A DNA stretch of 28,240 bases from VRUE01 sp036266075 (GTDB taxonomy: Bacteria; Actinomycetota; Thermoleophilia; Solirubrobacterales; 70-9): the NCBI GenBank assembly GCA_036266075.1, contig DATANV010000017.1:1-28240 (forward strand), read 5' to 3'. Positions 22,713 through 28,240 of this stretch are shown one piece after another. The notes under the pieces are model-generated. The model was not told where the DNA came from and made no database searches. It worked only from the letters and a program-made list of their open reading frames with translations. Made by a program: the position numbers and the translations under genes. Position 1 is the stretch's first letter. The number at the start of each line of letters is the position of its first letter.

Positions 22713-23713
22713 TGGAGGGCACGATCGCAGCCCCGCAGAGCGGCGCCCCGCAGCAGCAGGCTCCCCCGCGCCGAGGCAAAGGCGCGGTTGAGGCGAGCGC
22801 CACCTGGCACCTTTCCGATCGGCTCGGCCTGGCGATCTGCTGGCTGCTGGGCCTGCTCTTCTGCGCGATCGCGGCGGCGATCGTCGCCTACCTGTTGGTG
22901 CAAGGGATCAAGTACCTGCGCCCTTCGATGCTGGTCACGCCGGCCACCGCCGGCTTCAGCCAGAGTGAAACCGGCGGCTTCTCCGACGCCCTGTTCGGCA
23001 CGCTGATCGTTGCAGCGATGGGCATCTCCCTGGCCCTGCCGGCGGGCGTCGGAGTCGCCGTCTGGCTGGTCGAGTACGGCCGTCCGGCGGCGTTCGCCCG
23101 CGTCACCGAGTCGACGATCGAGGCGATCGCCGGAATCCCCTCGATCGTTCTCGCCCTGTTCGGGACGGTGATCTTCTCGAGCACGGCGCTCGGCTTCCTC
23201 AGCCGCACCTCAGAAGGGGTCGTCTTCGGCCGCTCCTTCTTTGCTGCCTCGGCGATGCTCTCCCTGGTCGCCCTGCCCCTGGTCGTTGCCAGCACGCGCG
23301 AGGGCTTGAACGCGATTCCGCAGCACGTGCGCGAGGCCTCTTACGCGGTCGGCAAGACGAAGATCGCGACGGTGCGGCGGATCCTCCTGCCGACCGCGCG
23401 CCCGCAGGTGGCCACCGGGGCGATGCTCGGCCTCGGTCGGATCATCGGCGACACGGCGATCATCGTCGTCCTGCTGGGGGCGACGCAGAACTTCGCGCCT
23501 GTGGAAGGGTCGGTCTTCCCCTTCGCCTACCTACGCGGGGCCGGTACGACGCTGACCAACTTCGTCTACGAGGCCTCGCCGACCGGCAACCTCAACCAGC
23601 CGCAGAAGGCCTATGCGGCGGCCTTCGTCCTGCTGCTGATGGTGCTGGCGCTGAACGCCGCCGTCGACGTCGTCCATCGCCGCGCGCGAAAGGTTGGAAC
23701 GTGGAGTTCTTGA
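22712..23713 (+). CDS. pstA: Phosphate ABC importer permease PstA
   Basis: The 333-residue permease has a Pro/Gln-rich cytoplasmic N-terminus (about 35 residues) and about six membrane segments. Signature regions are ESTIEAIAGIPSIVLALFGTVIFSS, IPQHVREASYAVGKTKIATVRRILLPTARPQVATGAMLGLGRIIGDTAIIVVLLGAT. It pairs with PstC. The last 13 bases overlap the proposed pstB start. Confidence 0.9.
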   Translation: MEGTIAAPQSGAPQQQAPPRRGKGAVEASATWHLSDRLGLAICWLLGLLFCAIAAAIVAYLLVQGIKYLRPSMLVTPATAGFSQSETGGFSDALFGTLIVAAMGISLALPAGVGVAVWLVEYGRPAAFARVTESTIEAIAGIPSIVLALFGTVIFSSTALGFLSRTSEGVVFGRSFFAASAMLSLVALPLVVASTREGLNAIPQHVREASYAVGKTKIATVRRILLPTARPQVATGAMLGLGRIIGDTAIIVVLLGATQNFAPVEGSVFPFAYLRGAGTTLTNFVYEASPTGNLNQPQKAYAAAFVLLLMVLALNAAVDVVHRRARKVGTWSS

Positions 23714-24648
23714 AATCGCCGCCGCCGCCGATCCGACGGCTGAAGCTGGAGGAGCCACCCCCCGCCCGCGAGCTCACCCCCCAAGGGGGGGCGCCGGAAG
23801 TTAGCCACCCTATAGGGGGCATAACTACCGGCGCCCCCGGTGGGCGGGGGGGGTTTACGGGGGCGCGGCGGTCGATTGGGGCGCCGCAGTTCTCGATCCG
23901 CCGCATGGAGGTCGACGGGCTTTCGGTCTCATATGCGGACCGGGAAGCGGTGAAATCGGTCTCGCTGCCGGTTCGCCAGGGCGAGGTGCTGGCGATGATC
24001 GGGCCCTCGGGTTGCGGCAAGACGACGTTGTTGCGCTCGCTCAACCGGCTCACCGAGCTGACCCGCACGGCACGGCTGAGCGGTCGCGTCCTGCTCGACG
24101 ACGTCGACATCGCCCTGATCGAGCCGACCGCGCTGCGGCGCCGGGTGACGATGGTCTTCCAGCAGCCGAACCCGTTCCCGATGAGCGTCTTCGACAACAT
24201 CGCCTACGTCCTACGGGAGCAGGGGTCGCGCCGGCAGCGCAAGAAGGCCCTCGAGGCGAAGGTGCACAGCGCCCTCGACCGCGCTGGCCTCTTCGAGGAG
24301 GTCAAGGACAACCTCGACCACCCGGCGCTGCGGCTGTCCGGTGGGCAGCAGCAGCGGCTCTGCATCGCCCGAGCATTGGCCGCCGAGCCCGAGGTCCTGC
24401 TGCTCGACGAGCCCTGCTCGGCGCTCGACCCGCAGTCGACCCAGGTGATCGAGGACCTGATCGTGAAGCTGCGCGACGACGTCGCGGTCGTGATCGTCAC
24501 CCATAACCTGCAGCAGGCCTACCGGGTCGCCGACCACGTCGCCTTCATGTACCTGGGCGAGTTGGTCGAGTACGGCAGCGCGACGACGCTCTTCGGCTCG
24601 CCACGCGAGCAGCGGACGCAGGAGTACGTGAGCGGTGCCTTCGGCTAG
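23701..24648 (+). CDS. pstB: Phosphate ABC importer ATPase PstB with long N-terminus
   Basis: The 315-residue ATPase has Walker A GPSGCGKTT (101-109), Q-loop MVFQQPNPFPMSVFDNIAYVL, signature LSGGQQQRL (about 212), Walker B LLLDEPCSALDP and switch histidine in VIVTHNLQQAYRVADHVAFMYLGE. All are normal for PstB. What is odd is a Pro/Gly-rich N-terminal extension of about 68 residues before MEVDGLSVSY, most of it encoded by a nested palindrome. The GTG at 23701 has GAAAGG upstream and overlaps the pstA end. The ATG at 23905 would give a normal-length protein but has no ribosome-binding site. If 23905 is right, the palindrome is an untranslated spacer between pstA and pstB. Confidence 0.88.
   Translation: MEFLKSPPPPIRRLKLEEPPPARELTPQGGAPEVSHPIGGITTGAPGGRGGFTGARRSIGAPQFSIRRMEVDGLSVSYADREAVKSVSLPVRQGEVLAMIGPSGCGKTTLLRSLNRLTELTRTARLSGRVLLDDVDIALIEPTALRRRVTMVFQQPNPFPMSVFDNIAYVLREQGSRRQRKKALEAKVHSALDRAGLFEEVKDNLDHPALRLSGGQQQRLCIARALAAEPEVLLLDEPCSALDPQSTQVIEDLIVKLRDDVAVVIVTHNLQQAYRVADHVAFMYLGELVEYGSATTLFGSPREQRTQEYVSGAFG
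23758..23851. repeat. Nested palindrome at the pstA-pstB junction
   Basis: The inner palindrome 23787-23838 is centred on CCCTATAGGG, with 22 of 26 positions paired; its outer half is the continuous GGGGGCGCCGG/CCGGCGCCCCC stem. Outer arms CCCCCCGCCC (23758-23767) and GGGCGGGGGG (23842-23851) add a second stem. It lacks the TTTTCG/CGAAAA core of copies A-D, so it is probably a different element. It contains no stop in the pstB frame and would encode about residues 20-51. Confidence 0.8.
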
Positions 24649-24655
24649 GCCCCCG

Positions 24656-24838
24656 ATGACCCGCGTGGCGCTGCTCGCGCTCTGCGCGTTGTTACTGCTG
24701 GGCGCGGTCGCCGGCTGCGCGACCACCCAGGACACCGCCGAGCTCAAGCAAGCCGAATCCAAGCGAATCCTCGAGGCCCGCGCGAAGAAGCAGCGGCAGC
24801 GAGCGAAGTCGCACGAGCACGGGAGAGAGAAGCGATGA
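24656..24838 (+). CDS. Small lipoprotein in the pst operon
   Basis: The product is a 60-residue precursor. A signal peptide of about 19 residues (TRVALLALCALLLLGAVAGC) ends in the lipobox VAGC, giving a mature lipoprotein of about 41 residues. The mature part is a charged helix rich in Lys, Arg, Gln and Glu (AELKQAESKRILEARAKKQRQRAKSHEHGREKR). It is too short for an enzyme; it could be a membrane-tethered spacer or partner for the next gene's product. The ATG at 24656 is 7 bases after the pstB stop; a GTG at 24635 is possible but would spoil the signal. It overlaps the next gene by ATGA. Confidence 0.7.
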   Translation: MTRVALLALCALLLLGAVAGCATTQDTAELKQAESKRILEARAKKQRQRAKSHEHGREKR

Positions 24839-25482
24839 CGACTGAGGTCGAGCCCACCGCCATCCAGGCAGCACAGTCCCTCTATGAGCCCTGCGAGGAG
24901 TGCGGCGCGCCGCTCGATCCGCAGCAGCGCTACTGCGTCCACTGCGCGGCGCGGCGCGGCAACGGCGCCAACCCCGCCTCACGCTACTTCGCGGCGATGA
25001 GCAAGCGCGCTCGCCGGCCGCCTGCGCGCCCCCCGGCCAGGGCTTCCGGCAGCCGGGCGGCAGCGGTCGGCTTCTTTGCGCTGCTGCCGATCGCGGTGGC
25101 GATCGGCGTCGTCGTCGGTCGCTCCGGCTCGGGCGAAGACAACGACGCTCTGGTGCAGGCGTTGCGCGAACAGAACGCCGCGCTCGCCAGAGCGGCGCCC
25201 GCGCAGACCGGGGCGGTTACGGCGAGCGACGCGAAATCCACGCCGGGCAAGGCTGCGCAGAAAGACGGCGGAAAAGTCGTGGCCCAGACCAAGAACGGCA
25301 CGGTGCACCAGGTCACCGGCTTCAAGCCGACCGAGCAGAAGACCGAGGAAGACACCAAGCTGGTGGAAGGCAACGTCCAGCAGACCGGCTCGACCTACAT
25401 CGAAGCCCAGCAGAACCTCCCCGACGTGATCGTTGTCGGCGGCGACCCGGACTCGGCGCCCGGTGGGCAGGGGCAGCCATGA
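24835..25482 (+). CDS. Zinc-ribbon, single-span membrane protein
   Basis: The 215-residue protein starts with a cytoplasmic zinc ribbon, CEECGAPLDPQQRYCVHC (two CxxC knuckles, about residues 20-37), then a basic Pro/Arg linker and one membrane segment (about residues 74-95, FFALLPIAVAIGVVVG). A short coiled-coil-like piece follows (NDALVQALREQNAALARA), then a polar, Gln/Thr/Lys-rich tail of about 90 residues outside the membrane. The topology suits a protein that links a cytoplasmic event to the envelope. I know no function. It overlaps the genes on both sides (ATGA at each end), so the four genes from 24656 to 27094 are translated as a block. Confidence 0.72.
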   Translation: MTTEVEPTAIQAAQSLYEPCEECGAPLDPQQRYCVHCAARRGNGANPASRYFAAMSKRARRPPARPPARASGSRAAAVGFFALLPIAVAIGVVVGRSGSGEDNDALVQALREQNAALARAAPAQTGAVTASDAKSTPGKAAQKDGGKVVAQTKNGTVHQVTGFKPTEQKTEEDTKLVEGNVQQTGSTYIEAQQNLPDVIVVGGDPDSAPGGQGQP

Positions 25483-25712
25483 GCGCTCCTACGGAGAGTT
25501 CCGACCTGCGCGCCCAGCGCGACCGGCTGCTGGAGAAGTTCACGATCATGCAGGCCGATCTCGGCGGCGCCTTCTACGAGATGGCGATTCGCGACCACCT
25601 GCGGATGGACGTCCTCACCCGCAAGGCGGCCGAGCTGCAGCGGGTCGACGCCGAGCTGCTGGCGGCGGAGCGGCTGCTGGAGATGCTGGAGCCGGACGGG
25701 GCGGCCGAGTGA
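25479..25712 (+). CDS. Small coiled-coil protein
   Basis: The 77-residue cytoplasmic protein is nearly all helical. Heptad-like leucines run through SSDLRAQRDRLLEKFTIMQADLGGAFYEMA and TRKAAELQRVDAELLAAERLLEML, with a short break in between. No catalytic motif is visible, and it has no signal or membrane segment. It may bind the cytoplasmic part of the zinc-ribbon protein encoded just upstream. The start ATG lies in the preceding stop (ATGA), and its own stop overlaps the next gene's GTG (GTGA). Confidence 0.68.
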   Translation: MSAPTESSDLRAQRDRLLEKFTIMQADLGGAFYEMAIRDHLRMDVLTRKAAELQRVDAELLAAERLLEMLEPDGAAE

Positions 25713-27094
25713 AGGCCGGGCTCTCCAAACGTGTGGACCGGGCGATCTCGGCGGCGGCCTCGCTCGGCGGCAAGCGCTTCGCCTTGCTCGTTGCATCGTC
25801 GCTGGTCGCCACCTCGGCGATCGTCGCCGGGGCGATGACCGGGACCGGCAGCGACGGAGCGCTTGCCGCGCTGCTCGGGCGCAAGCTTCCGGTGAGCGCG
25901 CAGGCGAGCGCGGCACCTGCCAATCCCGTCGCGGAAGGGGCGGCAGCCTCTACGAGCACTGCTCCAACCCGGGCATCCGCCGGCGAACCTGCTCCCGCTC
26001 CTGCCGCTGCTCCGGGCTCGACTCTTCCGCCGCCGGCGGCCAGGGAGCCGGCGAGCAAACCCGCGCCCGAGGCGCCGACCCCGGAACCGGGCCGGGTCGG
26101 GCACGTCTTCGAGATATCCCTGGCGAGCCCCGGTTACGAAGCCGCCTTCGGCGCCGAATCGCAGATTCCGTATCTGGCTGGCACCCTGCGGCCAAGGGGG
26201 GAGCTGCTATCCGGCTACTCGCTGCTCAGCGAAACTGCGCTGCCGAACGGGGTAGCGGCGATCTCCGGCCAGCCCCCCAACTCGCTGACCGAGGCGGACT
26301 GTCCCGCATACGACGAGTTCAAGGCCGGTACGGCGCCCGACGCCAAGGGCGTGGTGTCGGGGGCCGGTTGCGCATATCCGGTCGAAGCGCTGACGGTCGC
26401 CGATCAGCTCGGAAGCGCTCGCCTGAGCTGGCGCGCCTACGTCGACGGCATGGTCGACGAGAGCGGCCAGCCGCAGAGTTGCGTTCATCCCGACCCTGGG
26501 GTCGCGCCCGAACCCGTGCCGGGCGGCTACTCGGCGACGCAGAACCCCTTCGTCTACTTCCACTCGCTGCTCGACCTTGGCGATTGTGCCACCAACGACC
26601 TGTCGATAGCCTCGCTCAGCGCCGACCTTCGCAAGGCCGACTCGACGCCCAACTTCGTCTACATCGCCGCGACTCCCTGCCACGCCGGGGTTCCCGGACA
26701 GTGCCCGGAAGGGGTGCCCGAAGGTCCTGGTGCCGCCAATGCTTTCCTCGAAGAGTGGGTGCCCCAGATCCTCGCCTCGCCGGCCTTCAAGAAGGACGGC
26801 GTGCTGATCGTCGGCTTTGGCTCCGGCGCTCCGGCGGCCGTCGATCCTGCCTCGGGTGCTCCACCCGCCGCCGGTGCGGCACCGCCGAGCGCGACGGTCG
26901 ACCCTCTGCGCGTCGGTGCCCTGCTCGTTTCGCAATTCGCCGCCCCGGGTTCCAGCGACGCGACCTCATACGACCCGTATTCGTTACTCCGCACCGTCGA
27001 GGACCTGTTCCGGCTCGAACACCTCGCCGTCGCAGGGCGGGCGAAGACCAGGTCCTTCGCGGCCGGCCTGCTCGGCGAATCCGGAGGCGACTGA
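25709..27094 (+). CDS. Phosphoesterase-fold membrane-anchored protein, active site degenerate
   Basis: The 461-residue protein has an N-terminal membrane segment (about residues 22-45), a Pro/Ala-rich linker to about 130, then a domain of the AcpA/phospholipase C phosphoesterase family (PF04185 type). Retained family stretches include HVFEISLASPGYEAAFG, IPYLAGTLRPRGELLSGYSLL, ISGQPPNSLTEADCPAYDEF, NPFVYFHSLLDLGDC, TPNFVYIAATPCHAG, FLEEWVPQILASPAFKKDGVLIVGFGSG and YSLLRTVEDLF. Active members normally show ENxxYD-type, HxSLDNY-type and FDE-type residues at three of these places. Here they read ASPGYE, ETALPNG and FGSG. The fold is recognisable but catalysis looks lost. GTG start 25709 overlaps the preceding stop. 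Confidence 0.8.
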   Translation: MKAGLSKRVDRAISAAASLGGKRFALLVASSLVATSAIVAGAMTGTGSDGALAALLGRKLPVSAQASAAPANPVAEGAAASTSTAPTRASAGEPAPAPAAAPGSTLPPPAAREPASKPAPEAPTPEPGRVGHVFEISLASPGYEAAFGAESQIPYLAGTLRPRGELLSGYSLLSETALPNGVAAISGQPPNSLTEADCPAYDEFKAGTAPDAKGVVSGAGCAYPVEALTVADQLGSARLSWRAYVDGMVDESGQPQSCVHPDPGVAPEPVPGGYSATQNPFVYFHSLLDLGDCATNDLSIASLSADLRKADSTPNFVYIAATPCHAGVPGQCPEGVPEGPGAANAFLEEWVPQILASPAFKKDGVLIVGFGSGAPAAVDPASGAPPAAGAAPPSATVDPLRVGALLVSQFAAPGSSDATSYDPYSLLRTVEDLFRLEHLAVAGRAKTRSFAAGLLGESGGD

Positions 27095-27124
27095 CGTGTT
27101 GGCCGCGCGATGATCGGGCCGACC

Positions 27125-27580
27125 ATGCAGGTCACCGCCAAGGTTGACTATGCGGTCCGGGCGATGGTCGAGCTGGCGGCCGCCGGCGGCGGACCGGTGA
27201 AGTGTGAAGCGATCGCCGGCGCCCAGCACGTGCCCTTCAGGTTTCTCGAGAATATCCTGATCGAGCTGCGCCACGCGAAGCTGGTCCGCAGCCAGCGCGG
27301 CGCGGAAGGCGGCTACCGCCTCGCCCGCCCCGCCGAGGAGATCACCCTTGCCGACGTCATCCGCACCGTCGAGGGGCCGATTGCCAGCATCCGCTCCGAG
27401 CGACCCGACGAGCTCTCCTACGCCGGCGCTGCGGCGCCGCTTCGCGACGTCTGGGTTGCGCTTCGTGCCAACATGCGCGCGGTGCTTGAGTCGGTGACCC
27501 TGGCGGATATTGCCAATGGCGCGCTGCCCGCCGAGGTGGTTCGCCTGACCGCGGAGCCGGACGTCTGGGAGCCCCACTGA
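27125..27580 (+). CDS. Rrf2-family transcription regulator 2
   Basis: The 151-residue winged-helix protein is a close paralog of the regulator at 15273 and exactly the same length from the chosen start: MQVTAKVDYAVRAMVELA, then helix-turn-helix KCEAIAGAQHVPFRFLENILIELRHAKLV and wing RSQRGAEGGYRLARP, then VEGPI. It has a single cysteine (KCEA), not the three needed for an IscR-type Fe-S cluster. It follows the phosphoesterase-fold gene by 30 bases with no terminator visible, so it may be transcribed with pst and act back on the dyad before pstS. ATG 27125 is favoured over 27110 by comparison with the paralog. Confidence 0.85.
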   Translation: MQVTAKVDYAVRAMVELAAAGGGPVKCEAIAGAQHVPFRFLENILIELRHAKLVRSQRGAEGGYRLARPAEEITLADVIRTVEGPIASIRSERPDELSYAGAAAPLRDVWVALRANMRAVLESVTLADIANGALPAEVVRLTAEPDVWEPH

Positions 27581-27593
27581 CAGTGGGAGCGTC

Positions 27594-28240
27594 CTGACCG
27601 AGGATCCCGGCGCGGGTCACCCCCCATCCCTCGCCACGATCCTGCGGGAGTGGGGGCGGATCGGTTGCGTCGGCTTCGGCGGGCCGCCGGCGCACATCGC
27701 GCTCTTCCGCGAGCTCTGCGTCGAGCGTCGCGGCTGGCTCGCCGCCGAGCAGTTCGAGGACGCGATCGCGGCGACCAATTTGCTGCCGGGCCCCGGCTCG
27801 ACGCAGCTCTCGATCTTCTGCGCCTGGCGCCTGCGTGGGGTGCCGGGCGCCCTGGCCGGCGGCGCCGGGTTCATCCTGCCGGGCCTGACCGCGATCGTCG
27901 CCCTGGCGGCGCTCTTCCTCGCCTCGGCGCCGCCGGAGTGGGTGCTTGGCGCCGGCGCCGGGGCGGGCGCCGCCGTTGCGGCGGTGGCGCTGCGAGCCGG
28001 TCTCGCCCTGGTGCCGGCGAGCTGGCGCCGCGCCCGTGACACCCATCCGCGCCGCTGGGTCGCCTACGCGCTCGCCGGCCTGGTCGCCACGGCCCTAGTC
28101 GGCGCCTGGCTCGTCCTCGTTCTGATCGCCTGCGGCCTGCTGGAGCTGGTGCTGCGCCGCCCGAACGCCCCCCGCCCGAGCGCCCACACTTTGACGATCC
28201 TGCTGCCGTGGCGCCTTTTTGCCGCATACGGCAACAAAGG
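27594..28240 (+). CDS. chrA: Chromate transporter (CHR family), 3' end outside window
   Basis: At least 215 residues are visible. The N-terminal part has the CHR pattern: LREWGRIGCVGFGGPPAHIALFRELCVERRGWLAAEQFEDAIAATNLLPGPGSTQLSIFCAWRLRGVPGALAGGAGFILPGL, followed by hydrophobic segments. Family members export chromate, and some carry sulfate, which fits the oxyanion genes nearby. The frame has no ATG, GTG or TTG between its last stop (27546) and the conserved region. I suggest the CTG at 27594, six bases after GGGAG and 13 bases beyond the rrf2 stop. A sequencing or real frameshift is the alternative. The gene is cut by the window end. Confidence 0.75.
   Translation, partial: MTEDPGAGHPPSLATILREWGRIGCVGFGGPPAHIALFRELCVERRGWLAAEQFEDAIAATNLLPGPGSTQLSIFCAWRLRGVPGALAGGAGFILPGLTAIVALAALFLASAPPEWVLGAGAGAGAAVAAVALRAGLALVPASWRRARDTHPRRWVAYALAGLVATALVGAWLVLVLIACGLLELVLRRPNAPRPSAHTLTILLPWRLFAAYGNK

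Noticed and set aside
28205..28240. Palindrome-like CTTTTTGCCGCATACGGC at the window end as another element copy
   Set aside because: It lies within the chromate-transporter frame, lacks the TTTTCG-N33..35-CGAAAA layout, and is cut by the window end.
1..28240. CRISPR array, tRNA, rRNA or phage attachment site
   Set aside because: I saw no regularly spaced direct repeats, no cloverleaf-like or rRNA-like sequence and no integrase gene; the only tandem repeat is the 18-bp duplication at 19970.

Overview
The window is one continuous stretch of GC-rich, densely packed bacterial chromosome. Many genes overlap by 1 to 4 bases, and GTG and TTG starts are common. An actinobacterial-type integration host factor (mIHF), strong GC bias, several likely leaderless starts and hairpin terminators without U-tracts all point to an actinobacterium. 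The mIHF variant and the house style of the small proteins look most like class Thermoleophilia (Solirubrobacterales-like); this taxonomic call is inference. I see no rRNA, tRNA, CRISPR, phage or transposase gene.

Layout. (1) 56-4913, plus strand: an RND/MMPL exporter, a thioredoxin-fold protein lacking the usual CxxC, a B3/B4-domain protein and two lineage-type hypotheticals. (2) 5010-8060: mIHF (minus), then a divergent pair, a serine palmitoyltransferase-like alpha-oxoamine synthase (minus) and a GNAT-type acyltransferase (plus). (3) 8130-11640: a small protein, an AlkA-type DNA glycosylase and a PAS-GAF-GGDEF-EAL cyclic-di-GMP protein. (4) 11617-14246, minus: a NitT/TauT/ThiY-type ABC importer. 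(5) 14327-20014, plus: a TauE/SafE permease, an Rrf2 regulator, a complete sulfate importer (binding protein, CysT, CysW, CysA) and a 68-residue unknown protein. (6) 20040-28240: a secreted repeat protein (minus), then pstSCAB followed without real gaps by a lipoprotein, a zinc-ribbon membrane protein, a coiled-coil protein and a phosphoesterase-fold protein. A second Rrf2 regulator and a chromate transporter that runs off the window complete this stretch.

How it fits together. The right half is an oxyanion-nutrition region (organosulfur or pyrimidine, sulfate, phosphate, chromate). Related 16-17 bp dyads of the CTGAC-N7-GTCAG kind, resembling Rrf2/IscR-type operators, lie in front of the ABC importer/TauE pair, in front of the first rrf2 gene and in front of pstS. 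A looser version lies in the sulfate promoter. I infer that the two Rrf2 paralogs control the sulfur and phosphate importers together.

Most unusual structure. Four copies of a palindromic element (positions 1, 1394, 4898 and 5547) share an inner TTTTCG...CGAAAA pair separated by 33-35 nt. Their outer arms differ completely in sequence from copy to copy, yet three of them stay self-complementary. One copy is translated in frame inside the exporter and one covers its start codon. A different nested palindrome sits in the pstB N-terminal coding region. The second candidate for something new is the four-gene cassette welded to pstB, ending in a phosphoesterase-fold protein that has lost its signature active-site residues.
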